A DNA stretch of 64,000 nucleotides from Macrosoma leucophasiata (taxonomy: Eukaryota > Arthropoda > Insecta > Lepidoptera > Hedylidae): NCBI GenBank assembly GCA_036365455.1, contig JAWQUS010000001.1:24599001-24663000 (forward strand), read 5' to 3'. Positions within the stretch are counted from its first letter, which is position 1. Each line of letters starts with the position of its first letter. Positions 21,256 to 32,091 of the stretch are shown here, piece by piece. The notes beneath the pieces were generated by a model that was not told the DNA's origin, searched no databases, and saw nothing but the letters and a program-made list of their open reading frames with translations. Position numbers and translations under genes: made by a program.

Positions 21256-21755
21256 CGGTTGGAGCCGATCACGGACGCAACTTGTCAGGAGGGATGCGCT
21301 CACGACCAATGCCGTTGACTTCAACCAAAATTAGTCGGCTCAATCGATTTCTACACTGTCCATTTTTACATCAATCCGACCAAGGACACGACGGTCGGTG
21401 TTGGATCCGACAGTGTAGAAGGGGTTTTACAATTTTGCTCATGATGTCGCGTCTCGTCGCATTCAAAACTAGTACGCGTTACCTGGCGTCTCACAGGGTC
21501 GCGTCGTCACTCATGCAGGATAAACTGTGGGACACAACACAAACGCCCCATAGCTCTACTTCCCTAATTTTGTGCCGTAATGAAAACAAAACAAAAATGT
21601 AGTTCAAACTTCAAAAAAAAAATCGGAAGTACCTGCTTGGCTTTATTCAAAGGTCATGAAGCTCTAAATAACCACCTTGACAAACATTTCACTTAACAAA
21701 AACTGAAATCGGGATGATAATATACTACACACAAAAATACACAAAAATGTAGTAT
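21256..21755. other. No gene; continues sequence interrupted by the hAT element
   Basis: 21256-21430 carries ...CCGACAGTGTAGAAGGGG, similar to CCCCTTCTATACGGTCGGG of the 430-bp duplication. The hAT element may therefore sit in one older repeat spanning about 19.7-21.43 kb. Confidence 0.35.
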
Positions 21756-21797
21756 GCAGATGGTAATGTGGGGTCATGACCCCACATTACCATCTGC
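21756..21797. repeat. Perfect 42-bp palindrome
   Basis: The half-site GCAGATGGTAATGTGGGGTC is followed by AT and its exact reverse complement. Imperfect pairing continues outward (TAGTAT left, ATACTA right, with a 5-base offset). Confidence 0.95.
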
Positions 21798-22385
21798 CAT
21801 GAATATACTATTATTTCAAACAATGGTATGTTTCCTGCGCAGCTCTCTATTATATATTGTACTACCTGTAACCCTCAACCATCGTATCATAGCGAACTAA
21901 ACAAGGTTAGATTTCGTATGTCATAAGAATCTAAACAAAAGTTAAATACGTTTTTTTTTTAATAATATTAAACAACAGATAAATATTAACCATTTTGGTC
22001 TTCCCAAACAAACTAATATATTTATTATTTTTCTGCAAGTCTGTAGTTAACTTCACTTAAATTAATGTACAATTGAAAGGAGGACGGAACTTGCACAATA
22101 GCCGAGTTCAATGCCCTACTGCCTTTTGTTTAATTCCCTTTTGGTAATATCTAGAATTTATACTTTCACAACGTAAAACAATGTCTTCAAGCCACTTCCA
22201 TAAATTCTATAAACGTCTTCACAACTGCTTAGAGTATTTATTTCTTTGAAACAAAGATTGTATCAATGGATGTTGTTCACTAGCCTTTAAAATAGAAATA
22301 ATTAAAAAGAAAAAATATGAAACATAACAAAGTTAAAATGTCAAATGAGCATATTATTATTTTTCTTAAATTTTTAATTCACTCA
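21798..22385. other. No supported feature
   Basis: AT-rich, no frame or repeat found. Confidence 0.3.
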
Positions 22386-22456
22386 CACATCTATTAAGAT
22401 TTTATGTTACTAAATTGTATGATTTAGTTATATAAAATCTCAATAGATGGCGCTGA
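22386..22456. repeat. Small hairpin repeat, ATAGATGGCGCTG type, copy 1
   Basis: The left arm CATCTATTAAGATTTTATG and right arm TATAAAATCTCAATAGATG are inverted around a short AT loop. It matches 33186-33282. Confidence 0.75.
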
Positions 22457-22539
22457 CCTTAGAACTCTTTGGAATTAACTATATGTCTAAGATAATTGTA
22501 ATTTCCACAGGTTACTTACGCGAAAAGCGACCAGCACGC

Positions 22540-22766
22540 TAGCGTAGCCGCGAGTCATTCTACTGATATACTTTTTACATTCGTTTATTACATTTAGTTT
22601 TATCTTAGTGATATTCTTGACTTTACATATATTTTTTATCTTGTTTGACATGTATATCAATTGTTGTTCACTTTAAATTATTTTGTTTGTTTTATGACGT
22701 GTCATAAGAGGTGCCTGTCACCCTAAATGAATAAATGAGTTTCTGATTCTGTTTCTGATTCTGAGT
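22540..22766 (+). repeat. LINE 3' end with simple-repeat tail
   Basis: The stretch ends GTCACCCTAAATGAATAAAT followed by GAGTTTCTGATTCTGTTTC. An AATAAA signal plus a short repeated tail is the usual 3' end of CR1/Jockey-like LINEs in insects. The left limit is arbitrary. Confidence 0.5.
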
Positions 22767-22787
22767 AACAGCTAGTATAAAATAATA

Positions 22788-22950
22788 CGCAACTCACTGC
22801 TCCACACTAGGTATAAACCTGTCTCGCAGGTGCCGTTGTACACACATAACTTCACACAACACATACACAAGCACTCTGAGAAATCTAACCCGCGACCCTC
22901 GAATATAACAATCGTCATACACCGCTGGACTCTGAATTAATCCAATCGTC
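22788..22950 (-). repeat. SINE B, degenerate
   Basis: CTCCACACTAGGTATAAACC, GGTGCCGTTGTACACACA and CACCGCTGGACT are in B order on the minus strand. The B-box region is partly deleted. Confidence 0.65.
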
Positions 22951-22984
22951 TGCTACTAAGTTGTAGTGCTAAAAACTTAATAAT

Positions 22985-23277
22985 TTTACTAGTGGTAGAG
23001 CTCCAGTGATGGAGCTCGCGGGCGTAGGCACCACCGCAATACCTAATATACTTGCCGCTAAATGGTGGCGTTCAGCACTATCGTGTTCCGGTTATGTGGT
23101 AATGTACGGCCCTGTAATTTCCGGCACAGAGGTATAACACCTTAGGCCTCAGGAGTGGTAACGTAAAATCTGCATTTTGACCTTGGTCTTTGTGTGCTTG
23201 TCTATAGGCTGCAGTCATCACTTAACATCAATCTGAACAGCATGCTTCTGCCACTTCCATTACATAAAAAAATAAAA
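22985..23277 (+). repeat. Family A repeat, full length
   Basis: It runs from ACTAGTGGTAGAGCTCCAGT to CCATTACATAAAAAAATAAA. The 5' hairpin GAGCTCC..GGAGCTC is intact. It is one of the best copies. Confidence 0.9.
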
Positions 23278-23924
23278 AAATAAATCGTACTTCAACAATG
23301 CCTATAAGTAACATTTTATAAGAACGGCAGCCCTTCCGATAGTTAAACATTAAATATATTTCTAACGATTGTTACAAGTTATATTGCTAGCAAACAACTC
23401 GGCTAATCCCTTTCAAGTTACCTGAATTGCTTTCCAATTAACCAGCTCTCCGCGTTTAATATTATATTAATTGTGGTATCCGAGAGTCGCCGTAATATCT
23501 GCCCACTGCGGGACACATTATATTTTATCGGCAGTTTCGAGCATTTTATTATGGCCGTTAGGCTAGGATTTCAGTAGGTTACATCTTCCCGAAACCTGTG
23601 ACAAAGGGAGGACTGCCATTACAATAGAATTTGTTTCTCAAATATCCAAATATTATATTCATTAAGCAAGATAATGCGAGAGTTGTAAAGATTAATGTTT
23701 TAATCTAAAATTGTTGAAATTTGTTGAAATGTTGTTTTTTTTTACGTAATAATTTCGCCCGTGTGAATTCCGGTGTTTGACCTCAAGTAAACTAAACACG
23801 ACGTAACGGGTAATCCTAAAAAATAATTTGGATTCTGTGAAAATGGTAAGAACTGCTTTTACGAATCTGAATCTCACCCTGAATTCCCTGGATTCATTTG
23901 GAGATGCACAGATACTTTCTTTTT
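23278..23924. other. No supported feature
   Basis: AT-rich with only short frames. Confidence 0.3.
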
Positions 23925-24015
23925 TTATTTAAGGCAGGCAAACAAGCATGCAGCTCACATTGATGTTAAGTGATGACTGCAGCCTATAGACATCTATATA
24001 AAACCAGGGATCAAA
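23925..24015 (-). repeat. Family A 3' end
   Basis: A T-run, then GGCAAACAAGCATGCAGCTC, then ATTGATGTTAAGTGATGACT, broken off after ATCAAAATCG. Confidence 0.8.
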
Positions 24016-24949
24016 ATCGATTTCATTTTATTTGCCTCTGAATACAAAGGCACTGAGCAAAGCCCATCTTCTAAAATATTTATATAATAATCAATTCGGG
24101 CTTATCGAAAGTATTTTCACGTGATTTGAATAACCCTCGGAATTCGATTATTCAGCTAAACAAATTAAAGGTATGCCGGATTAATTTAAAGCGATTCTCT
24201 AATCGTTTCCGAGTTCCAGGGAAGGTATGTATTCGGTGGTAATCTAGACCAGAGTTATTTACGAGTTTATATTTCAATTAATTCTTTAAACCGATGGTAT
24301 TTTTGTATAAATACCTTAAACTCACGATGAAACCTATTTGCGGAACATTCTTAGTACTTTCCCAAAAACACCAATTATTATTTACTTTATGGAAGGTTTG
24401 ATAATTTTCCAGCTGCTGTGAAAACGTGTTAAGCGCTGAAATGCGATACGTGCGTTGAAAATACTTGCCATACAAGGTTTTCGCAGGTTTTCGCGAGCTT
24501 CATACATTGTAGAAATTTAATTCGCACAAATACTTTCCTTACTTACTTACGGTTCGAGTAATTGCTAATCTGATTTTGTTGTTTTTTGCAGAAAGTTTCT
24601 CTATTCTTTGAAGATTGCGAAGGTGGTCTCTTTTGATAGCTTAAAATTGACGAATTATCATAGAGTCACATGTTTCCAGGCTGACAGGAGACTTCGGCTT
24701 ATTTTTTTTTCTATCATTATAGTATAAATTAACAAAAGATTTAACATTATATCACTTAATGCTAGCATTGGAAAACCACTAAGGTTTGTAAGTGTGCTAA
24801 CCTAATTTAAGTCGATAGGCAGGTTAAAAACTGTACATACAATAAGGAAGACCTTAAACAACAATAACTGATAATAATAGGAAATAGGAATACATGATAT
24901 TTAGAAAAAAAATTGTTTCAAAATTTTACTATCGTGTGTCGAGGGAGAT
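24016..24949. other. No supported feature
   Basis: A fragment GGAGACTTCGGCTTATTTTT near 24688-24708 matches the inner part of the Tc1-like MITE at 9.95 kb. A TTTTTTGCAG acceptor-like site at about 24583-24592 has no exon attached. Confidence 0.3.
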
Positions 24950-25130
24950 ATTGGGTAATACGGTGGTGCCTACGCTCTCGAGCTCACGCACTGGAACTCT
25001 ACCACCAATAAAAATCAAACCTCTCTTGTCTCTTTTACTTAATGCACCATCGACCTTATTTGCATCGTCGTCTCTGTGCTGTCCAAATAAATGTTTTCTT
25101 TCTTCTTTCTTTCATTTCTTTCTTTTTATT
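24950..25130 (-). repeat. Family A 5' end and a LINE-like tail
   Basis: 24952-25013 is the minus-strand 5' end of family A (GGTGGTGCCTACGCTCTCGA...GAACTCTACCACCA). Next, on the plus strand, CTGTCCAAATAAATGTTTTC with a TTTCTTTC tail resembles a LINE 3' end. Confidence 0.55.
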
Positions 25131-25451
25131 TTCTTTTACCAATTTTACTACCTGAAGGAATTATTTAAACACCATCATTATTTTTCAAAGATTGAAATTG
25201 ATCACACTTGTTTGAGACCATGTTTAGAAATTCTAACTGAAGCAAAAACATCTCGATCTCTTAATACTTGCAAATTTATACAACACTTATTTGCCTTAGC
25301 AATATGAATAATTACAAAATCATAAATTCAAATTGTCATCCATGCCATCTTGTCATTAAGCGATATTCATTCGCAAAGAAAGCCAATTTATGTACACTAG
25401 CTCCTGCTCGTGACTTTGTCTGCTTTGATAACGATATAACGTTACATCACA
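25131..25451. other. No supported feature
   Basis: The 137-codon plus frame that ends here starts inside the family A fragment and is low in complexity, so it is not called. Confidence 0.3.
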
Positions 25452-25525
25452 CCGTTATTGGCCGAAGGGGTTGGTAGAGGTAAATGCATATATTCGAATA
25501 TACATGCAAAAATCCATGATTCGCC
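25452..25525 (-). repeat. SINE C, 3' fragment
   Basis: GGCCGAAGGGGTTGGTAGAG followed by GTAAATGCATATATTCGA matches the SINE C 3' region without the terminus. Confidence 0.6.
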
Positions 25526-26036
25526 ATTGCCACGGCACATTATCGATCTTCGAGGGTAGGCGACAACCTCAATTTCAATATAGATGCGTTGTCATTCTTG
25601 AACAGTTATATAAGGCTTGGGTAATTTTTTTGCCATTTTCATAATATTTTAAATCGCACCCTTAAAAAACCAAATACCCTTTTAATGCGCTCATCCGTAA
25701 ATTAGAGATTACAATGTTAAGTCTTGAAATATTCGGCGTAAAGTAAATATGGAGAGAGGTGAAATAGCGGCCTTTGTTGACTGACCACTCGTGCCCAAAC
25801 CATTATTGTACAAAAAAGTAAAAAAGCGGACCCTAAGTACCTAATTCCAGAATAATTTAAAACCTACGCTTATTTTTCCTACAACATTCGCGGTCATATT
25901 AAAGTTAACATACATGTCAACTTTAAAGTTCGAGGAAAAACATGCTAAAATCTACCAAAACAAGCAACACGGGGTGTTGAATAAGCCGCTATCTGGTTTC
26001 CCGATGAGTGCGCAGCCTACTGGGCCACCTCGACAA
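25526..26036. other. No supported feature
   Basis: No frame, SINE or LINE piece could be supported. Confidence 0.3.
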
Positions 26037-26525
26037 AATTGATTCCATCGAATCTTCTTTACGCGTCATCCCGCCTATTAACACGAAGTATAGTCGTAGT
26101 AGTAACATATAATACAGTTATGCGTGCCACGTCTCTGCATGTTAGGAATTTTATATCTATCTACCTATATACATAAAAATCTATTGCTGTTCGTTAGTCT
26201 CGCTAAAACTCGAGAACGGCTTTACCGATTTGGCTAATTATGGTTTTGAATGATTTTTGGAAGTCCAGGGAAGGTTAAAAAGGTAAGAAAATATGAAGGA
26301 GTTGTAGGGAAATAGTAAAAACCACAATTTCATTTTCCCATTCCGTATCTATCAAACCTTTTGACACATTATTTTATGCTGAGGCAATACGAAGTTTGCC
26401 GGGTCAACTTAATTGATTCCATACGATCTACATTATGAGTCATTCCCTCCTATTGACACGAAGTATAGTCGTAGTAGTAAAATATAGTTGTCTGCCACGT
26501 CTCTGCATGTTAGGAATTTTATATA
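26037..26525. repeat. Direct repeats flanking a family I element
   Basis: 26037-26156 and 26411-26525 are about 115-bp direct repeats, diverged (shared CACGAAGTATAGTCGTAGTA and CCACGTCTCTGCATGTTAGG). Between them, 26159-26408 is a family I copy colinear with 11228-11500. Confidence 0.75.
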
Positions 26526-27812
26526 ATATGTAAAATTCTCGTGTCACAGTGTTTGTAACAATACTCTTCCGAAACGGCCGATCATTATGAAATTTCGTGT
26601 GTCAGTAGAAGCTCTTTATTCGCGCTTCCTACATTCACGTTTTCACTATTCCTATAATAGGTTGGGGAAATTATTATTATTCCAATATATTTAATACATA
26701 CCAAGTATATTAGATTATTTCAGTCTCCAATTCACTTTATTTACTTAACAAGACATCCAGTTAATTTCACCATTTCTAAACTAAAAAACATCAAGGTACG
26801 ACTGTGTAATGCAGGTTAACTTGGATCGCGACATTTTGGCTATGTACTAATATAGGCGTATATAATTAAAATGTATATAATATATATGCTTCTATATTTA
26901 TTGTTATTATTTTGTTTCGGTAAATATTCATATGTCTCAAATGACACTCTGAGCGTTAGTGCGATACCTTTATATAATTGGGTTAAATAGGCATTAACTG
27001 CCTTGTATTTCGTAATTGTCACTCAAGGTCCCATCAGAATACCAGCGCTGCAGCACTGCTGCAGCAATAAGCTGAGATGGGTACCGTTTCTTTGGCTTCA
27101 CACAATCGCATTTGGTGATATCCTTGCTTTTTGTTTTTACTATTTACTGTGTTGTGTAAGTTAAAGAATAAAAAAAATTCTTTCTTTCCTTCTTTCTTCT
27201 TTCTATTCGCGGCATAAGATTTCTTTATTCGCGGATTGAATCGGTACTTCGGTACATAATTATATATATGTTTCTAAATAAAAAGCATTCGACATACGTT
27301 GTCAACGCATCAAGAGATAAATAAAATAGACCTTATTACAAGTTTGCCTAGATTGTTTTTTAAAAAGCTAACGGCGTTTTTTGTTTCGTTCGACGGTTCC
27401 TTTGAGGTAAAGTCGCCTTCGCCGCGTTCGATGTTTTAAGTAGGTATGTAAACAAACTGAAAATTTAAATAAAACAAACTTGTTACTCTGAACAAAGTAT
27501 ATTATTGAATGCTGCCACAATTGGACCCTTGCCTAAACCTGAAGATATTACCTGTGTAACTTAACAAAATGTATGGTGAAAACCTTAAATTAAACTGTTT
27601 TTTTATGTTTGCTTTATTTTATTTCGCCGCCTAGGAACGTATCCCCTATAATTCTATATAAATTACCATTCCATATTCACGATTTCTGTATTCGCGGCAT
27701 ATTTACGGAACGTATACCCCGCGTATAAAGAGCTTCTACTGTATATTTGGTAGGTATGGGAATCGGTTGTAGTCTACTCGTATTTTTTAACCGACGAAAT
27801 AAACGGATGAGG
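26526..27812. other. No gene; short repeat-like tails
   Basis: TTCTTTCTTTCCTTCTTTCT at 27179-27199 follows AATAAAAAAAAT and may be another LINE tail. 'ATTCGCGGC' occurs at several points in 27197-27720. Nothing coding was supported. Confidence 0.3.
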
Positions 27813-28050
27813 TTGTCAAGTCATTCATATATAAATGAAAAGAAATATGCGGTAGGTATCCTGCTGGATATGACAAAGACATATGATAGAGTGAAATTGA
27901 TATGCTTCTCTCAAAACTATACGACGTAGGAATAAGAGGTATTGCGTACGAATGGCTGAAGTTGTACCTCAAAAATAAAAAAACAATATGTTCAAATTGA
28001 CTTTCACAACATAAAAACAAATACAATAGAAAAGTGTGTGTCTGATTTAT
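27813..28050 (+). pseudogene. LINE reverse transcriptase fragment (CR1/Jockey-like)
   Basis: Residues AVGILLDMTKTYDRV, then, after a frame change, LLSKLYDVGIRGIAYEWLK and LYLKNKK, correspond to the first catalytic-aspartate box (LD..KAYDRV in relatives) and the following helix of a non-LTR reverse transcriptase. The frame change lies near 27899. The piece is cut off on both sides, so it is inactive. It may be related to the LINE end at 48543-49345. Confidence 0.75.
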
Positions 28051-28857
28051 AATTATATTCGCTCCCTGATTGCAACGTGGTTATACACATAATCTTTTTT
28101 CAGAGTTGTCCGATTTTGATCATTGTGTATGGGATGTGGGTGTGTGTGCGTGTGTCAAATTTTAGTAAGCCATAAAAGCAAAAAAATATTTTTTTGTTTT
28201 TTAGTTTCAGTTATTTTTGGTTTCAGTTATTAACTTTTCTAATGTAAGCCTTACAGCGCTTGACATAACGGTCAGTCGTCAATTATCGGTTTTAACAGAA
28301 TCGGTAGGAATTGATGATGGAAAATGGCATCAAATTACCAGTAACAATCTACATTGCACTAGCGTGAAGACGGGGCGGGTCGCTAGTCGGTAATAAAAAC
28401 GATATCACGCTTTTGACATTATTCAATCCAACTTTAAATTTATCCAATCAATTGATGATATTTTGCGGATACTAAACAATAGAAACATTTAACGTGAATC
28501 CTACTCGAACGTGATCACTTTACGCGATCCGTTCTATCAGAAGCCTCATTTGAATCGATGAAGATGGAATACACCAAGGAGAACGCGTTACCGACCGTAT
28601 TAAGATAAGGGAATGAAATCCGATACTTTCATGTTCGGCACTCATGTTTTATCGTTTGTAATGAAACAATACCCTTTCAACGTTTATTTGTTTACTTCGT
28701 TTCAGATATCCGTTACGAGATACATTCGATACGTCCGATTTCATTTTCTTTTTAACTTGACGCATAAAGAGGTCAAATGGAACTTGTGTATTTGTGTGTG
28801 AGGGTATAATAGCTCAGTAATTGATAAATCAATATAATTAGTACTGCTGCTACTATG
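28051..28857. other. No supported feature
   Basis: GTGTGTGTGCGTGTGT at 28139-28155 is a short dinucleotide run. GCGTGAAGACGGGGCGGGTCGCTAGT at 28361-28387 looks like a family G/H terminus without its body. Confidence 0.35.
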
Positions 28858-29006
28858 TATGGCTCCGTAATAACTGTCAGAAAGACGTTACAGCTTAGGC
28901 CACAGGGTTGGCAACGCATCTACATTTTGACCTTTGGTTTTGGGTAGATGTCAAGAGGCTGCAGTCGTCGCTTACCATCAACTGCATGTTTGGTTGCTAC
29001 CTTCTT
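28858..29006 (+). repeat. Family A repeat, diverged 3' half
   Basis: GGCAACGCATCTACATTTTG, GGCTGCAGTCGTCGCTTACC and ACTGCATGTTTGGTTG follow the family order with many substitutions. Confidence 0.7.
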
Positions 29007-29667
29007 TTTGTAAAAAAGAACTTATTAGTAAACTTTTGCTGGACATTAAATAAAGTCCACGTCGAAAATGTTCATGATGTACCTAGATCGATCATGGATA
29101 GGTACTTACCAACCTATTTAATAAAAAATAATCCTTTATAAGAAGTTGATGGGAGTTTTGGCGGGAACCTTGGAAGAGGCGTATGGTGCTCTTATTTTAT
29201 TTCATTTTCTTGGTGTATTTTTGAGTTATCTATACTTATAATAAAACTGTAGAAGTGTTAATTCTGTACATTAAAGATATTGAAAAAATAAATACCAGGG
29301 GATGTTACTAGACCGATACCGAACACAAATATGTGATTAGAATTTTTTTTGTCCGTCTGTCTGTCATCACACAAAATCTACCGGTCCGATTACAATGAAA
29401 CTTGGTATGATTATACTTTAACCTTTGGCGCACAACATTGGGTACTTTTTATCCCGAAAAAATGTCTGTTTGTCTGTGTGTTTGTGCACCCTAATTTCAT
29501 AAACGCCTTATTCGATTTGCTGTTTTCACTAATATATTGTGGTAAGTTTAACATAACATTTAGTGTTTGTTTCATGTGAATCAGTTTAGAAATAAAAAAA
29601 AATATGTCAATTTAAAGAATCATATCGAACATTTTTAAGCTATTCTGTATCTTAGTTCTATCTTTTA
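29007..29667. other. No gene; GTCTG-type repeat pieces
   Basis: TTGTCCGTCTGTCTGTCATC (29349-29370) followed by CCGGTCCGATTACAATGAAA resembles the 5' part of F/G repeats. The surroundings are AT-rich. Confidence 0.35.
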
Positions 29668-29727
29668 GGGGATTTCGTACCTAAAAGGTAAAAACAGACC
29701 CTACGGATTACTAATCCTCCGCTGTCT

Positions 29728-29758
<31 letters not shown>

Positions 29759-29990
29759 ACCAGGCTGTATCTCATAAATAGTGATAGCTAGAAAGCTAAT
29801 ATTTTCATAAATTATTTATTTCTGTTACCGCTATAAAAACAAAATTAATTACAAAAAATAAGAAAATGAAAATGTTAAGGGGTCCAAAGGGGCATACAAT
29901 ATACGTGTTTTTTTTTCGTATATTTTTTGCTCAATAATAACGGTAGCAAGTAAACCCTTAAATTTTCACAGAATTTTTAGATCTTACGTT
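29668..29990 (+). repeat. Family F repeat
   Basis: GTACCTAAAAGGTAAAAACA, CCCTACGGATTACTAATCCT and a (CTGT/CCGT) microsatellite at 29719-29757, then CTGTATCTCATAAATAGTGA. It is colinear with 8509-8796. Confidence 0.65.
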
Positions 29991-30302
29991 GTATATAACC
30001 TTCCATAATAATAAATCTATACAAATAAATAAAATTGGAGTGTCTGTTTGTAATATTTAAATAACCGCTTTTTACTAAATGCGTAAAATATGTATGTATA
30101 CACGGTACATATACCAAAACATTTTTTACGATTTTTGTCTGTCTGTCTGTTTGGCGGGGCTAATCTTGGGAACGGCTGGACTGATTTTGACGGGACTTTT
30201 ATCTCCATACATCCATACATTTATACAAACCTACATACAAATAAGTAGAATTGGAGTGTATCCGACTTTGACGGGACTTCCACGGGTAGGTAGCTGATGT
30301 AA

Positions 30303-30606
30303 AGTAAGTAAGTAAGTAAAACTTTATTTGGTGCAGAAAGAAAACACGGGTTGGTTACAGAGAAAAAGAACATAAAATCACTTAAAAAATTGCACAACAT
30401 ACTAGACACATAGATCTGCTCTGAATGTGTGTCTCCTTTTAGCACCAAAAAGGTGGCCGATTCAGCAATATGCCAGGCGTAAGCCTAGCGCTGATTTTCA
30501 ATCGGAACCCATTCGGTGACGCACGGATGTCAATTACCATTTAAAGCCAAAATAATACACAAAAATAAATAACAAAAGTTAACAAAATAAAATATATCGC
30601 GAAATC
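30303..30606 (-). repeat. LINE 3' end inserted into repeat G
   Basis: On the minus strand it ends TGCACCAAATAAAGTTTTAC with a TTAC-repeat tail, and it is flanked by ATGTAA on both sides (30297-30302 and 30607-30612). This is a 5'-truncated retroposed LINE end. No coding part remains. Confidence 0.7.
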
Positions 30607-30610
30607 ATGT

Positions 30611-30886
30611 AATAAGCGATGTAATAAGCGATGTAGTAAGCGATGTAATAAGCGATGTAATAAGCGATGTAATAAGCGATGTTATGAGCGATGTAATGAG
30701 CGATGTAATGAGCGATGTAATAAGCTATGTAATAAGCGATGTAATAAGCGATGTAATAAGCGATGTTATGAGCGATGTAATGAGCGATGTAATAAGCGAT
30801 GTAATAAGCGATGTAATAAGCGATGTTATGAGCGATGTAATGAGCGATGTAATGAGCGATGTAATAAGCTATGTAATAAGCGATGT
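30611..30886. repeat. 12-bp minisatellite, 23 units
   Basis: Units of AATAAGCGATGT with variants AATGAGCGATGT, TATGAGCGATGT, AGTAAGCGATGT and AATAAGCTATGT. Units 4-11 (30647-30742) and 16-23 (30791-30886) have the same variant order, a 96-bp higher-order block. Because 12 is a multiple of three, all frames stay open, but the resulting peptides are artefacts. Confidence 0.97.
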
Positions 30887-31190
30887 AATAAGGAGTAACT
30901 AAAGCTACTTTTATACTGACTGCGATCACGACTTCGTCCGGGTAGATACTGAATAATCATATATACACACGCGGGTGAAGTCGCGGGCACAGCTTAATAA
31001 TAATAATAATAATAAGTCAATAATAAAATTTTAAAAAATATTTTTTTGAATAAAAAATATTTTCATATTCATTATCGTGAATACTATTAGCAGTATTTTT
31101 TCGGAAGCATTCCTTTGACACCCCATATGCATGTACCCTTCAAATTATTATATATCCAGATAACTGGATATGATGTATACTCCTTCTGAT

Positions 31191-31487
31191 AACCTCTTAT
31201 ATTTATTTTATTTTGAAAGAAAAATGGAAAGAAAAATTTGACTTCAGGCGAGACTGGAACTCGCGGCCTACTGCGAATCTAGTCCAGCCGCTCTTCCAAT
31301 TGAGCTACTGACAAATCGGGCAGGACTTCAGTAGCTCAATTGGAAGAGCGGCTGGACTAGATTCCCAGTAGGCCGCGAGTTCGAGTCTCGCCTGAAGTCA
31401 AATGTTTCTTTCCATTTTTCTTTAAAAATAAAATATATTTCACAAGCATGTGTTAATGCGAAATAATACAAAAAACCTCTTATATTT
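31191..31487 (+). mobile_element. Palindromic tRNA-cored element J, copy 1
   Basis: AACCTCTTATATTT is repeated at 31191-31204 and 31474-31487 as target duplications. Inside, arms 31216-31311 and 31328-31423 are near-perfect inverted copies of about 96 bp around a 16-base spacer. The right arm contains a full tRNA-like cloverleaf (31325-31398) and continues into TATTTCACAAGCATGTGTTA and GCGAAATAATAC. The left arm is cut before that terminus. Confidence 0.85.
31325..31398 (+). tRNA. tRNA-like core of element J (pseudo-tRNA)
   Basis: A 7-bp acceptor stem ACTTCAG/CTGAAGT, a D arm GCTCAATTGGAAGAGC and a T arm GCGAGTTCGAGTCTCGC all pair. The anticodon arm is two bases too long with a poor stem, so no anticodon can be assigned. 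A-box and B-box are intact. A partial inverted copy is at 31241-31311, and another copy at 49542-49615. Confidence 0.55.
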
Positions 31488-31544
31488 GTTTATCCAGCTA
31501 TCTGGTAAAAATTCTCGATGCCGAATATAATTATATAAATATTA

Positions 31545-31650
31545 CCACTGACTGGAACACGAAAGCGCTACTTGACAGTAATAACATTAGGTAATGTGGT
31601 GGAAGTTATGCCCTCGAGCTTCGAATTGGAGCTCTACCATCAGTCAAAAT
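31545..31650 (-). repeat. Family A 5' end
   Basis: CTGGAACACGAAAGCGCTAC, AGGTAATGTGGTGGAAGTTA and GAGCTCTACCA are in minus-strand family order. Confidence 0.65.
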
Positions 31651-31809
31651 TGCAACCAAAAAATTTCGCCTTGTATGATCTTGCTGATGCATAAGCATTA
31701 CCTTAGTATTCAGAATAGGTAAGTAAGCTATTGCTTATTTAGGAGAGTAGAGAGATCAAATATTGAGTCCGGGCGATCAACGCCCACCTTATTGGAGCCC
31801 TACTCACTG

Positions 31810-32009
31810 GCAGATCAGTGAAAGTCGCGTCAAAATCGGTTCAGCCGTTCCCAAGATAAGTCCCGCCAAATAGACAGACAGACAGACAAAAAATGTAAAA
31901 ATGTTGTTTCGGTATGTGTACCATGTATACATACATATACTTTTAGTAACAAGCGGTTATTTGTATGTATATTACAAACAGACACTTCAATTTTATTTAT
32001 TTATATAGA
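31810..32009 (-). repeat. Helitron-like repeat G, 5' part
   Basis: On the minus strand it starts A|TCTATATAAATAAATAAAAT and continues through TTACTAAAAG, the CTGTCTGTCTGTC run and CGGTTTTGACGCGACTTTCA. It lacks the CTAG end. Confidence 0.7.
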
Positions 32010-32091
32010 TTTTTGTCACACCCATGTTTTCGCTTCGGAAGCGGTCTTTTTACACCCTCTAAAATAATTGCCTCAATCGACTAGTAGTAGT

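Larger units (their letters stand above)
30016..30996 (+). mobile_element. Helitron-like repeat G, interrupted and expanded
   Basis: It starts A|TCTATACAAATAAATAAAAT and has GTCTGTCTGTCTG, then GGAACGGCTGGACTGATTTT. After an insertion (30303-30606) and a 12-bp minisatellite it resumes at AAGGAGTAACT and ends GAAGTCGCGGGCACAGCTTA. An internal partial repeat of its own 5' part lies at 30225-30290. The intact layout is seen at 55230-55543. Confidence 0.75.

Noticed and set aside
24894..25307. 137-codon plus frame
   Set aside because: It starts before and crosses a family A fragment and a TTTCTTTC tail; low complexity.
30579..30929. Frames of repeated YIAYYIAH and MSDVMSDV
   Set aside because: They are artefacts of a 12-bp minisatellite whose length is a multiple of three, open on both strands.
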